DNA of 64,000 bases from Tubulanus polymorphus. Taxonomy: Eukaryota > Nemertea > Palaeonemertea > Tubulaniformes > Tubulanidae. This document shows, in pieces, positions 15,301 to 25,739 of this stretch (the first letter of the stretch is position 1; every line of letters starts with the position of its first letter). Below the pieces are notes generated by a model. The model was not told the DNA's origin. It saw nothing but the letters and a program-made list of their open reading frames with translations, and made no database searches. The stretch lies in the NCBI RefSeq assembly GCF_964204645.1, contig NC_134026.1, positions 17,750,650 through 17,814,649 on the forward strand, written 5' to 3'. The position numbers and the translations under genes are program-made.

Positions 15301-17545
15301 TTTCTTTCCGATACTATGAAAACAATCAGAAGTTTTTGAATTATATTTGATTATTTGAATTTTACAGTATGTGCCTGTGCGCGGAGATTGTGTGATAGGA
15401 ATTGTAACACAGAAAGCTGGAGATATATTCAGAGTTGATATTGGAGGCAGTGAACTCGCATCACTTTCATATTTAACATTTGAAGGAGCGACAAAACGGA
15501 ATCGCCCTGATGTCAAGGTTGGTTTAGTAATGTGTTTGTCCAAACAACTGGCTGATTGATAATCTTACACAGGGCCGGATCCAAACGGTATTTTCCATCT
15601 TTTCAAATATGATCCAATTTTTTTTGCCCTTCCGAAAGTCAGCAAGAAATTCTTTTGATCCACCCGCTGGCACCATATCTCTGGTTGGGGAAATGGCTGT
15701 CAGATATGCACCATATAGGAATGAAATTTTCAAATAGTCGTCGAAGCACCCTCGAGTCATTGACTTTGCACTAGTTACTCAATGCATGCATCAGTCTTCT
15801 ATCTGCAATCTTTCAGCAAAAGATTATTTATTACTTTTTTTCCAATTTTTAATCATCCAGAAATCATGCCTTCGGGGCTTTACCTTGATAACAAACAAAC
15901 AAATAATCTACATACCGGTATACATTGTAGATACACAGATGGTTTAGGGCTGCAATTTGCCTTAACTGAAATCCTTTCAAGTCGTATTGTCACTTGATTC
16001 TGGTAGCTACTGTAGTTTCTATGGTTGACTCTTTATATTGATTCAATATGTACTGCAAATTTTACAGGTTGGTGATCTAGTTTATGCTAAATTACTTGTG
16101 GCAACAAAAGATATGGAACCAGAGCTAGTGTGTATGAACAGTCAAGGAAAAAGTGGAGGCTTTGGTGTGATAGGAGATGGAGGATTATTGATTCACTGTT
16201 CTCTAAACTTGGTCAGAAAGTATGTACAAGCCAAAAAAATTAATTATATACACACACGCACACGCGTATATATAAAGTAGGAATTTCGGAACTATTTATT
16301 GGCCGGACAGAACCCTACATTTGATGAACCTGACTGGTTGTATAGGATATTCCTGGGGATAGTAAACCCCCGAGTCTAGACAATAACTATTAACTGTCAT
16401 CAGCAGCAAAAAAAAGTTCTAAGGTATCATCAGTACTGTATCGCCAGGAATATCCTGTGAAACCAGTCAGGCTCATAGAAATGAATATAGCGTTCTGTCC
16501 GGCCATGGAAAAAGGATACAATTTTCAAAGTGTGAAGAAAAAGTTGAAATTGTTACCAACAAGGTACATCATCATGCAGTAGTAATAATAACAATCATTT
16601 CAAGTCTCATTTTGCTTCTAAATAATGATGCACGGAAAAAAAATGGATTGGTCTAACCACAACATCAATATATAGTTGACCTCACCTTACTCGCACATGG
16701 CCATCTCAGATTTTATGATGCTTAACTCTGCCCAGCAAGATGATCAGCAAATACAAGTTGGCCATGCCCGAGTAAGGTGAGGTCTTCTGGAGTACATGTA
16801 CCAATATACCAACCTGTCACTATAACTCATCATGTTTAAGAACAGAGCGCAGAGAATTACCAATTGGATTAATTTCATCTGAATGCAACTCCCATTTACT
16901 TAGAACTAGAGTTGAATTCTATTAACCCTTTCAGTGCGTATACACCCCATAGTGGTGTATAAATTGGTGATTGACTTTGCAGGTACACCACACACTGTAT
17001 AATGGTGTATCGATGTAATTAATAAACATTTTTATCTCTAATGAAAGATGGCAGCACCTGTCAAACACAGTTAGATATAAGTAACTAACAATTCACCACA
17101 GCAGACGTGTTATAGCTGATGCCTGTTATTTGATGCACTGGGCTGGAATTTTTCACACATTTTCAAATTATCTCCAGCCCTTTAGGGTATTAGATAGTCA
17201 GCACTGAAAGGGTTAAGTCGTCATGCGGATTATGTCTTTGACAGCGATGGTCCCAGCCTATTTGATTTGAACTTTGTCTGGAATGTTCATACAGACGGTA
17301 AAGATTCAATACCATTTTGTCTTTACAGGGTACTGTCACCAGAATGTCCTCTATTGAAGTTACTGGGAAAATCGATGCCATACGAAACGGCAATAGGAAT
17401 GAATGGTCGTGTATGGATTAAAGGACGTTCAACAGTTGAGACAATTGCATTGGCTAATGGTATTTCAGACGCTGAGTTTATCACTAATGATAAATGTAAA
17501 CAGTTGTCGCAAACTGTGATGGATAAAATCCTTGGATTTACGTGA
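12119..17545 (+). CDS. EXOSC3: EXOSC3 / RRP40, RNA exosome cap subunit
   Basis: RRP40 is one of three S1/KH cap proteins of the nine-subunit RNA exosome, which threads RNA to the catalytic subunits in nucleus and cytoplasm. The exons 12119-12307, 15368-15517, 16068-16219 and 17329-17545 join in phase to 708 nt, 235 aa (vertebrate forms are longer at the N-terminus). Exon 1 has VVIPGD and VGPGLR, the N-terminal domain. Exons 2-3 give the S1 domain ([36 protein letters not shown]). Exon 4 gives the KH domain with [11 protein letters not shown], the GxNGxxW signature of RRP40/RRP4. All introns are GT-AG. It is divergent with CARM1 and convergent with ISCA1. Introns 1 and 3 are full of small repeats. 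Confidence 0.96.
12965..13015. repeat. Perfect 22-bp-arm hairpin
   Basis: Arms GTGGTAATAATTAAGATGAT+AT and its exact complement are separated by the 7-nt loop TTAATCA. It sits in the 5' part of the hAT-like element, just upstream of its ORF. Confidence 0.9.
13078..13500 (+). CDS. BED/C2H2-like zinc-finger protein remnant in hAT-like element
   Basis: 140-aa frame from an ATG. The N-terminal part has [21 protein letters not shown] followed by H-x3-HKKAARD, a Cys-x2-Cys...His-x-His zinc-finger layout like the DNA-binding domain of hAT-family transposases. After about residue 115 the frame runs into the element 3' end (Gly/Pro-rich, [12 protein letters not shown]), so the catalytic domain is lost. 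It may be a relic or a small DNA-binding protein of a non-autonomous element. It lies in EXOSC3 intron 1 and has no link to the host gene. Confidence 0.55.
   Translation: MSTHGKIVSRESADIKAIDSGIKNRFNWHWLKCKDSNGDYLSNYIRKIDLAGVAYCVVCKDQVKYGSGGKKDILRHPDSARHKKAARDVKHNECLPSYFQMKDADRDTASPAMQKRKNFSGGGSPDPPPVLNSGILVLWP
13508..14260. repeat. Minisatellite, ~100-bp higher-order unit of ~10-bp TGTAAC monomers
   Basis: The word GAAATATGTGTAACGCTATG recurs at about 13524, 13690, 13788, 13895, 13990, 14096 and 14194, roughly every 100 bp. Each unit is itself a run of 9-11-bp monomers with the core TGTAAC. Seven to eight units are present in EXOSC3 intron 1. ORFs on the minus strand through it are repeat artefacts. 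Confidence 0.92.
14541..14581. repeat. Perfect palindrome, 20-bp arms and 1-nt centre
   Basis: AAACTACATGCCCATTCCAA, then T, then the exact reverse complement. The surrounding 14350-14690 is open on both strands but shows no family likeness. It is probably the fold of a small inverted-repeat element in EXOSC3 intron 1. Confidence 0.9.
14582..15367. other. Remainder of EXOSC3 intron 1: nothing recognised
   Basis: AT-rich sequence without coding or repeat structure, except a short GGCCGGATTTAGAG-like fragment (inverted, about 14770) shared with the CAGGG(C)CGGATC repeats. Confidence 0.45.
15368..15517 (+). CDS. EXOSC3: EXOSC3 exon 2
   Basis: 50 codons, phase 0, acceptor TTTTACAG and donor AAG|GTTGGT. 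It encodes [20 protein letters not shown] and [13 protein letters not shown], the first half of the S1 RNA-binding fold. Confidence 0.95.
16068..16219 (+). CDS. EXOSC3: EXOSC3 exon 3
   Basis: 152 nt, phase 0 in and phase 2 out; acceptor TTTTACAG, donor AAA|GTATGT. It encodes [20 protein letters not shown] and the S1-KH linker [11 protein letters not shown]. Confidence 0.95.
16301..16504. mobile_element. 204-bp MITE with GGCCGGACAGAAC ends
   Basis: About 55-bp imperfect inverted arms starting GGCCGGACAGAAC and ending GTTCTGTCCGGCC, with inner arms GACTGGTT...GGATATTCCTGG. It has no ORF and lies in EXOSC3 intron 3. Confidence 0.75.
16678..16784. mobile_element. 107-bp MITE with GACCTCACCTTACTCG ends
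   Basis: About 26-bp inverted ends (GACCTCACCTTACTCGCACA and its near complement ending GTAAGGTGAGGTC). It lies in EXOSC3 intron 3. Confidence 0.7.
16926..17212. mobile_element. piggyBac-like MITE, 287 bp, TTAA duplication
   Basis: Ends CCCTTTCAGTGC and GCACTGAAAGGG lie between two TTAA sites (16922-16925 and 17213-17216). TTAA targets with CCC starts are the hallmark of the piggyBac superfamily. Related copies are at 51175-51437 and 37106-37245. It lies in EXOSC3 intron 3. Confidence 0.88.
17329..17545 (+). CDS. EXOSC3: EXOSC3 exon 4 (stop codon)
   Basis: Starts with G completing the split Lys codon; acceptor CTTTACAG, stop TGA 17543-17545. It encodes [20 protein letters not shown] and the KH signature GMNGRVWIK, ending KILGFT. 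Confidence 0.95.
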
Positions 17546-17578
17546 AATTCCTATAAAAATACTAAGTATGTTCGATAA

Positions 17579-17584
17579 AATAAA
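17579..17584 (+). terminator. EXOSC3 polyadenylation signal AATAAA
   Basis: AATAAA begins 34 bases after the stop codon and is embedded in an A/T-rich run. It is the first such hexamer downstream of exon 4. Confidence 0.6.
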
Positions 17585-17658
17585 ATAATTTTACTGATAC
17601 AATGAATTACTCATGTTCATAACAGTCGGAAGTTTAATTTGACTCAGGATTCCAAGTA

Positions 17659-17903
17659 CAGTCAACCCCACATAAGTCGTCATCGAATAAGTCGTATCAA
17701 CACATCTCTCGTATAATTATTTTGATACTTTCTTGAGCGTCCGTATAGGCCTATATCGTATTTTCATGGGTTATTCGGGAATTCGTATAGAACCACGATT
17801 TATAGATAACTCGTAAAAATATGACTTACATGTGGCTCGTACATCACGAAAGTGGTAGAAAAATCGTCAGTCCCAAGGGCTACGACTTATGCGGGGTTGA
17901 CTG
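17659..17903. mobile_element. pogo/mariner-like MITE, TA duplication
   Basis: CAGTCAACCCCACATAAGTC and its near complement ending GGGGTTGACTG are flanked by TA at both ends. 245 bp, no ORF. It lies between the convergent ends of EXOSC3 and ISCA1. Confidence 0.85.
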
Positions 17904-17909
17904 TACCAT

Positions 17910-18378
17910 AATTTTGACATCAGAGTTGAATCTGTGGAACTGGATCCAAGATATTCTTGACCAAGAAATTTCATTCGGTTAATGAGAAATCCAGATTAAA
18001 AATCCCACAGGCCCCCAGCAAAGTACATCTACAGTAATGAAGTCACCTGAAGTCCCAGTCCATTTGGAATTTAAGATATAAAATACAAGGGTCTATTCTA
18101 AATTAGTGGATCCACGCCCCTAAAATTAGGGTTAACTCTGATTTCATAAGTCAGAATGATAGAATCTCTTGGTCCAATTTTGAAAAAATATAGTATATTT
18201 TCGTTATCCCATGAAGCCGCAGCGGAAATATTGATCAATCGAACTGATGTGTTTGATAGTACATAGCATTGGAGTAACAATACACACACATCCGTCCATA
18301 TTTTATACAGCGCCTCACAAACGCATGCAGATTGATTAGGCCACTTAAGTCAAAATACTTCTTGAAGTTGACAAAGGA
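17910..18378. other. Intergenic, nothing recognised
   Basis: No coding exon, TIR or tandem structure seen on either strand. Confidence 0.5.
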
Positions 18379-19860
18379 ATGGAAACTAGGGGTCCAAGGA
18401 CACCATGCCCACTTGGGAAGTGGTTTCAAATGCTCAACAATCTAACAATTTCAATATTCAACGCCCCCTGGTGACCATTTACAAAAACCAACGACCTTGA
18501 AACTCACCAAAATCATAGAACATGTCAGCAGCTACGATTTTGTAATTGATTGTGATAACAAAATATGCCTCGTTACCAATTTAATATGGAAATACTAAGT
18601 CATTCTACTATTCAACGCCCCCTGGTGACCATATTCAAAACCCAATGACCTCGAAACTCACCACAATCATAGAACATGTCATGAACTACAACTTTGCAAT
18701 CGATCATGGTAACAAAATATGCCTAGGTACCAATATAATAAGGAAATACTAAGTTATTCTACTATTCAACGCCCCCTGGTGACCGTATAGAAAAACTAAT
18801 GTCCTTAAAACTCGCAACAATCATAGATGATGTCATGAGCTACAACTTTCCAATTGATTGTGGTTAGAAAATATGCATAGGTACGAATATAATAAAGAAA
18901 TGCTAAGATATTCCATTATTCAACGCCCCCTGGTGGCCATATACGAAATCCAATTACCTTGAAACTCACCACAATCATAGAACACGTTATGAGCTACAAC
19001 TTTCTAATTGATTCTGGTAGCAAAATACGCTTAGGTATCAATATAATGTGGAAAACCTTTTTCCCACTTACGAATGAGTACTGGTGACACAAAGATGGCC
19101 GTCAATTGCGTCATAATTGGCTGATGAAAAATACCTGTCTCAGGTATAAAACATCCCTTTCCAAAGAATACCCATCACAAATTGCAATGAGAAATGGCAA
19201 ACCAGTAGGAAGCTACAGGACTCAGAATTCGGGCCAAAATTAACATTTTTGGGCACTAAAAGGGTCATAGAACGGCCATCTTGAGTCCGACCGACCCAAT
19301 TTTCGTTATGTTGATGGGCCCTGGGGAAATTCACATATATCCGATAGATCAAGGTAATTGATCAAAGCGTCTTCAAAATTTCCCTCAAAAAGTTAAAAAA
19401 TGTGTAAAAAATGCTGATTTTGGCGAACAACAATGGCTGCTAGTCGGCCATCTTGATTCTGACAGGGCCAGTTTTTGGGCTGAAGATGTGTCTAGGGTAG
19501 ATACATGTGTAACCCAAATATCAAGACATTACCTTGAAGCGTCTTCAAAACTTCCCAAAATAACTGGATTCCGTCTACGGACGGACGGACGAACGGACGG
19601 ACGACAGACGAAAAGTGAACGCAATAGCCCGCTGGGACTAAAGTTCCAAGTTTGGGAAGTGGTTTCAAATGCTCAACAATCTAGCAATTTCAATATTCAA
19701 CGCCCCCTGGTGACCATATACAACTACCAGCAATCTTGAAACTCACTTAGAACATGGAACATGTCAGCAGCTTGATTCTGGCCAGTTTTTGGCTGAAGTT
19801 GTGTCTAGGATAGATACATGTGTAACCCAGATATCAAGACATTATATTGAAGCGTCTTAA
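18379..19860 (+). mobile_element. R1 repeat, copy 1, with partial second copy
   Basis: Starts TAGGGGTCCAAGGACACCA with CCCACTTGGGAAGTGG and ends at about 19655 in CGGACGGACG runs and a GGGAC-TAAA-GTCCC-like hairpin. Inside are four tandem units of exactly 154 bp starting TTCAACGCCCCCTGGTG at 18457, 18611, 18765 and 18919. A truncated second copy follows head to tail (about 19653-19860). It has no credible ORF. The shared ends GCCCACTTGGGA in inverted order suggest a DNA-transposon- or Helitron-like non-autonomous element. Confidence 0.8.
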
Positions 19861-20393
19861 AAACTAAATGACTGTGTTGGTCATTTCATAGCCAGTTCAG
19901 TGACAACTACATTGCACAAGAACTTTTGAATGGTCTGGCATAATAGTCACGGTACCTCAGAACTTTCTTGAGTTTATAAGTTATGGAACGCTTGTTACGA
20001 CTATATGAGCATTTTAGTTTTGAAGCTATCATTTAATTTTTTCGTCAACCTTTACAACGAAGTACATGTATCGGATACTACAGTTTTTATTTTACCCCCA
20101 GAACTTCGGTGTAATGAGGTTTGACTGTACGGCTATGTATCATGAATACGAGGCATCAGTGTTAAGAACAATGTCTCAGAAATGTATTTTCTCACATGAA
20201 AGTACTTAATTTCTGAGGTGGAAAATGGCCTGGAATATACAGTTACCAGTAGATCTATAATCATCTGATGACTGGGTAGATGAAGATCCGCATCCCAAAG
20301 TATGTATGGCAAACTGCGTATAAGAATTCTTCAAATTTCCACAATTTCTTATTATGATGTACGTACAAAATGTTATGAATGCCTCTTTTTACA
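19861..20393. other. Intergenic; remnant of a GAGGTTTGACTGTA-ended MITE
   Basis: The end AATGAGGTTTGACTGTA at about 20114-20130 matches pogo-like MITE termini. No second end was found. Otherwise nothing recognised. Confidence 0.4.
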
Positions 20394-20668
20394 GAGCCGT
20401 TGGAAGGAATTTTTCAGTGGCGAGGCTTATTTCTGAAGGGGGTCTGGGGGACCTCCCCTAGAAAAATTTTGAAAATTCAATTGCCGGAGATGCGTTTTGG
20501 CGCCATTTCATGGTCTCATTCACAGAAGCATGTGAAGTCGTGAGCCAACCACCTAGTACAGAGAACGACGAGCTGCTACACGGTACAGCATGCTTTTGAA
20601 AAACATTTTGTTAAGCAAAAAAGTGGGGTGGCTTTGGCCGCCCCTGTTCCGAGCGCCCTGTTTTATAA
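20394..20668. repeat. Degenerate element related to the hAT-like family
   Basis: It contains GGGGGTCTGGGGGACCTCCC and AAAAATTTT plus GGAGATGCG, the same words in inverted order as the 3' end of the element at 12636-13507. The ends CAGAGCCGTTGG and CGAGCGCCCTG are only loosely inverted. Probably an old relative. Confidence 0.45.
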
Positions 20669-21560
20669 TTTCTGATGAAATTTTCCGAAAAAGCTTTCAC
20701 TCACCACACAATCATGCAGAACCTTGGTGATAAGCAGCTATTTTTGAGTGTCACGAGACCATAACAGCAGGAGAAAATTAAAACAGCCCAACAGAATAGA
20801 CATGTGTAAATTGCATGACTTTTTTGATTCATATATTTTATTTAACAAAAAAAAAAATGTCTACAGTAGAGGCCAATCATAAAGGTTTTAAGCTATTTTC
20901 CAATGTACAATGCTTAAAAATGCATATATACACACACATACATCAGGCCTTAGCATAGCGGAAGGCGTACAACGTTGTGAAACTGTTTATCGAAGTATAC
21001 GATGTCCCTAAGGGGGAGAGACACTATGCGCATTTTTTATGCACAATGTCTGCGATCGCTGATTTTGCACCGAAATTCACACATTGTGATCAGTCCATTG
21101 CACCAATATATCAAACATTTCGCTGGAAATTTATTTGCATAGCGTGTCCATGAGATGCATTTTAGCCAAGCGCTGGGGAGCTTTAAATATCGTGATGAAA
21201 GTGATTGTCTGGATGCTGCTGTCGTAGGCATCAACAACAACCTAAACTTGGTTTTCTCAAAAACTAACACTATGACTTTAAAATTAGATATGTCGGATGA
21301 CAACTGCTCTCTGTGGTTTGAACAATCCGCCATTTAGGTTAGTTCAGTTAACTCTTGAGAAGGTCAAATAATTTGCCTGCTTACTCCAACCAAGGCTTTA
21401 CAGATCAAATTTTGAGCAAATCCGTTCATACAATAGTCTTAGATTTTAGATTAAAAATATTTTAGTAGACCGCATTGTTTTGCACCTCATATGATCACAT
21501 ATCTATATCTATACGAAGTCTCTCGCATCGCCATGCGACAAAATTGGTCGTGAATTTCGC
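20669..21560. other. Intergenic, nothing recognised
   Basis: Poly-A runs and a short dinucleotide CA tract near 20930. ORFs at 21037-21337 on both strands have no family likeness. Confidence 0.45.
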
Positions 21561-21565
21561 AGTGT

Positions 21566-22080
21566 CAGGGGCGGATCTAGGGGGGTCTCAGGAGTCCGGA
21601 TCCCTGCCTTCCCTTTAGAGTTGCCCCTGCCTTTTTCGTTGAAAATATTTTTTTACCTAATTTCTTTAAACAATGAATGATAATATGCCTTCTCATCTAA
21701 GTAGCTTGTGAGACAAAGCTACATAGAGGAGACTTAGTCTGGTCTAGACTAGTAGCATTTCCCTTAAACGCTGTAAAAAATCACGGGTCTGTTTATTCGA
21801 CTATTGTTTGCTTGATAAATAATTAATCTTGAGATAATCTTCATAATTCATAATAGTCGTATAAAATTCACATCAAAATGTTTTATCATCAATCAGAATA
21901 TATCTTTATCAGTTTGTAGCATTTAAATTAACATTCATATTGTTGTTCTAGATGCTGTTAATTGCGCAATTTTTCGATAAATGTCTACAGCATGGCTTGC
22001 TGTTTGAGGTAGAAGTCACTGTTGTGCCCCTTAATTCCTGTTCGGACCCCTGCCTTCTTTCAATCCTAGATCCGCCCCTG
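21566..22080. mobile_element. 515-bp TIR element, CAGGGGCGGATCTAGG ends, 5-bp duplication
   Basis: Inverted ends CAGGGGCGGATCTAGG / CCTAGATCCGCCCCTG are flanked by the direct repeat AGTGT (21561-21565, 22081-22085). No transposase. The same ends occur at 24200-24451, 9797-10026 and about 61191-61427. Confidence 0.85.
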
Positions 22081-22085
22081 AGTGT

Positions 22086-22683
22086 GTCCCCCGCATTACA
22101 TGATGTTGTCAGTCCGTGGAGCAGAATACAACAGCGGACCATGGACTCTTAAAACAAAGGGTCCATCATCCTCTGAGTAGACCTAATCCAAATTTGAACT
22201 AATCATTAACACAATACACCAGTCATGGATTGGTTGAAATCGAGCACAACATTTCCAAGTCATTTGACCCAGGGGCCAGTTGCACAAACATTGCTTAGAT
22301 TTGAGACCAGCCTAAACCTGTTTAGGGTTCCATAGCCTATCTTACAACTTCTCAATCTTGATATTGAAGACTACTTAAGCTCTGATGTTACAACCATGCA
22401 ACAAGACCCAGTATTCTCTCAACTAAAAATAATTTCAGCCGTGTCGAGTTCTATCTACTACACATGTAAGTCCATATAGGTACCCTGATTGTATAAGCGT
22501 ACTCGTACATTATTTTCTAGTACATATATTACAACAGTTAAACAGAGCAGACTAAAAAGCTAAATCTTCATTAACTGCCATTTTTACAGTAAATTCATGT
22601 ATTAAAATTGCGGTAAAATTCATATACATTGGTAACACAGTAGCCCGCTATCCACAATGATCACAGTAAATCGGTTTATAACT
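22086..22683. other. ISCA1 3' flank, nothing recognised
   Basis: Presumed 3' UTR side of ISCA1 (minus strand). No canonical AATAAA was seen on the minus strand in this stretch. Confidence 0.4.
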
Positions 22684-22832
22684 TCACACATTAAAACTCT
22701 CGCCACAGCCACACATCCCCTTCACATTTGGATTGTTGAACACAAATTCACTGCCCAGTTTGTGCGTTACAAAGTCCATTTCTGTTCCTAAGAGTGTCAG
22801 TTGTGCTTTCGAGTCAATTATCACACTTATAC
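22684..22832 (-). CDS. ISCA1: ISCA1 exon 4 (stop codon)
   Basis: Acceptor ATATTTCAG, stop TGA at 22684-22686. It encodes [27 protein letters not shown] and the CGCGESF cluster-binding motif. Confidence 0.96.
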
Positions 22833-24941
22833 CTGAAATATTAGACAAGTGTCAGTGAATTAGACAACAAATATCGTGACACCCCTGCTCGGCTACCAAA
22901 AACATTTTTTACTAAAAACCAATCGTTTTCTTGAAGGAATGTACTCAATACAAAGCGGGCGAACAGTACTACATAATCTGTACCATATCATCTTATGTTA
23001 GGCCAAACAATATGCCGTATAGGCCCCTATCAGAGATTTTAGTGTGCGGTTTAACATTTACATTCTTTATGAACCAACATGCGATAGCTCTTCTAATGAG
23101 GAGTGCGTTTTTGCCAGGTGTGAGCATGGACGTATAAACTAGTTTATACCTCCATGGTGTGATATACCCTCTACCTATCTAATGTCATAACTAGAAATGA
23201 CTGTGTTGGGCAGACTAATGCCCCAAAGCAGCACTGTTGGTAAGTCACAAAAGGATGTGTTAGTTAACAAAGGAATGCTTAGGTTTCAGGAACATCAAAT
23301 ATCAAATCAGAGAAATGGCAGATACTGGCATACATGTATCACCTTTTTTTGTAAAATAAATCTCAGGCTGTTTCAGGTATCAGCAAAATACAACTATGAC
23401 CTAAGAGGAATTGTCAGAGCAAAGTTTACTACATAGATTGATATAAAAATGGCCACCAATCAGTCGACTTCGATAAAAACAAAAAAAATTAATAAATTGC
23501 AGGTACAACACAAACTAAAGCCACTGCATACAATTAGTTACATTGATGAATGAACGGACAAGCCAGTATACCCTCCTCTTCTTTCATTCAAATCAACAAA
23601 AGCCGTAAGAAATTAGTACCCTGCTTAACATGTCTCACGTGGGGCCCAATGGTTTAAGATTGAATAATAAGACATTATTAATAATGTAACTGCTACACAG
23701 AACTACTGTACCTTCTTTTGAAACAACTTCATCAAATTTCGCCTTCTCTTTGCAGTAATCTAGAGTATATGACAGACCGTTACAACCTCTTGTACGAACA
23801 CCAATCTTTAACCCTAGCTGAAAAGAAAATATGGCTAAACTTATTCCATAGAAAGCCCTAATAAGAATGAAGGGAATACCTATCAATTATTGCGCCGCCG
23901 CCCATGGTGAACATCCAGAAACCAATGACCTCGAAACTAGCCAAAATCATAGAGCCAGCCATCCTAGCCAAACCATTAATACTTTTATTATATGAGAACC
24001 TTGATTATTTACTACAAGATAACACAAACTTACACGTAAATCAACTGGGAATGAGAGACAAGTATTTTCCCTTGAATTTTCTGAGGAGTAATAGGCATAG
24101 TGAAATTCCTGAGTGCAAAATGGTGCAGAATTCAGACCTTAAATTACCTTATTTGATGGGGTGACTAGTAGGCCTATAATTCCAAAGTAATGACAATACC
24201 AGTGGCGGATCCAGCCTACCGTGAGTACCGCTGGAAGGTTACTCAAGATTTCCCACAACATTTTCATAATAGTCAATATTTGTTTTTACAGTAATTCCTG
24301 TTTTAAAATTGCTGAGATAGCGACTGAGAGCACCTAAAATTTCAAATTCCTAAGGGGGAGGACCCCCTAACCCCCACAAGGGCATTGGGCCTACTAGGGA
24401 GACAATATTACTTTGAGCAGTACTCAGAAATGACCCCTGAATCTGCCACTGAATAAATCAAAGCAAATAGAAAACTTCCCAAAATGATTTGATTCCATCT
24501 ATAGACCTACGGATGGACAGATGGATCATGGACAAAAAGCGAATATACTAGCCCTCTTGTACTTCACACAAATGAACTTAAAATGACAATTTGATATTTA
24601 TTTCACTTACCATATCAGGTTTATCTTTCATAAGATCCTTAATCCTGTCAATGGCGGCTTGAGTCTGAAACATTGATAGAAATTAAGAAATTCAACATAA
24701 GAAACACTGTTGAGTCAAATTTTTAATGGCTTCAAAATATGCCATTTTAATTCTTATTTCTAAAAAAACATTGCCCTGCCAGATAGCTTTAGTAATTTTA
24801 TTTGTCTGAGAAACACAAGTGTATCTTTTTTAAGCAAGCAGATTTGCCCCTCACCAATATGAGTGGATCTCTGGTGGGAATTAGCTTTTTTCTGGCAACA
24901 TTGCGAACAGTGGCTGTTAATGCAGATTTTACTGACGACAT
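22684..24941 (-). CDS. ISCA1: ISCA1, mitochondrial iron-sulfur cluster assembly protein
   Basis: ISCA1 works in the mitochondrial matrix with ISCA2 and IBA57 in the late step that makes [4Fe-4S] clusters for enzymes such as aconitase and lipoate synthase. Minus-strand exons 24855-24941, 24611-24664, 23712-23817 and 22684-22832 join in phase to 396 nt, 131 aa (vertebrate ISCA1 is about 129 aa). The three conserved cysteines are present: [15 protein letters not shown] in exon 3 and [11 protein letters not shown] at the C-terminus. Exon 1 gives a basic, Ser/Thr-rich N-terminus suited to mitochondrial import ([17 protein letters not shown]). [20 protein letters not shown] completes the A-type fold. 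All introns are GT-AG. The gene is convergent with EXOSC3. Intron 2 holds a small TIR element. Confidence 0.96.
22833..23711. other. ISCA1 intron 3, nothing recognised
   Basis: Short ORFs at 22931-23436 show no family likeness and no splice-site context. Confidence 0.5.
23712..23817 (-). CDS. ISCA1: ISCA1 exon 3
   Basis: 106 nt, phase 0 in and phase 1 out; acceptor TTCTTTTCAG, donor GAAG|GTACAG. It encodes [20 protein letters not shown] with the first cluster-binding Cys. Confidence 0.96.
23893..23951 (+). repeat. R1 tandem-unit fragment
   Basis: CCAATGACCTCGAAACT..CCAAAATCATAGA matches the interior of the R1 154-bp unit. It is an isolated fragment in ISCA1 intron 2. A second fragment with R1 3'-end words (AAAGCGAATA..CTAGCCC) lies at about 24470-24560. 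Confidence 0.6.
24200..24451. mobile_element. 252-bp TIR element, CAGTGGCGGATCCAG ends
   Basis: Ends CAGTGGCGGATCCAG and CTGAATCTGCCACTG are inverted. The flanks AATAC/AATAA look like an aged 5-bp duplication. It belongs to the family of 21566-22080 and carries AAGGGGGAGGACCCCC inside. It lies in ISCA1 intron 2. Confidence 0.75.
24611..24664 (-). CDS. ISCA1: ISCA1 exon 2
   Basis: 18 codons in phase 0 between TTTCAG and ATG|GTAAGT. It encodes [18 protein letters not shown], matching the first helix of A-type carriers. Confidence 0.95.
24855..24941 (-). CDS. ISCA1: ISCA1 exon 1 (start codon)
   Basis: 29 codons; donor [28 protein letters not shown] fits the family start. An upstream in-frame ATG (24998) would add 19 residues and was not chosen, because ISCA1 proteins start close to this Met. 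Confidence 0.9.
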
Positions 24942-24998
24942 GTTTCTGCCAGCAGCGTGTACGCTGGATGTAAAAAGAGACCTGTCCGTTCCCAGCAA

Positions 24999-25735
24999 AA
25001 CTTCTGAAAGAAACCAGAAAGAGATGAATATATTGAGAGGTACTGTAGCAGTATCTCTAGCCTACGGAAATGTAATTGGAACTCGTGTGAATTCCTCTAG
25101 ACGAAATTATATTGCGATAAATCATGATTTACCGTTATAACTAAATCGATATAACGCGTTGATTATCGCGATTAATTATCACGATATATTGCAATACAGA
25201 TCGCGACTATTCTTAATGTCGATATCTGTATCGTGACATTACCGTACCGTCGAAACACGTATTACCACTTTACTTCTAATATCGTGATGCGTATGTCGAT
25301 TTTGTGAGACGATATATTGAGATAGCCGATGTAAATCTAATATATGTTTCCATAAACATAGGTCTGAGAATAAAATCCATGATACAAACGTAACAGGGCC
25401 ATAGGAACAGGGGCATGGGGGCATATACCACATACCAGAAACCAACCCCCCTCCACTTTTCAAACTGATAAATTTCTTTACATAGCCTGCAGTTAACTCA
25501 ACTCATGATACCATGGTGTAAATACCGTTATTGTCGTATTTCTACATAGCATTTAAGTTACGTTTTGAAATATCTCTACAGCTCATATTATACTTTAATT
25601 AATAAATTTCAACCTGAAATGTACTATGAAATAAAATACTAAGTATTTTAAGTACTTAAAATACTATGTATACATACATACATACATAGGCCAACATACA
25701 TGCATGCATGCACCATGCACGACTTGTTTGAGTCC
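24999..25735. other. ISCA1 5' flank; (ACAT)n microsatellite
   Basis: It holds AT-rich sequence with CGATAT words (25140-25300), resembling those at 44200-44800, and a short ACAT/CATG microsatellite at 25672-25715. No coding signal. Confidence 0.5.
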
Positions 25736-25739
25736 TTCG

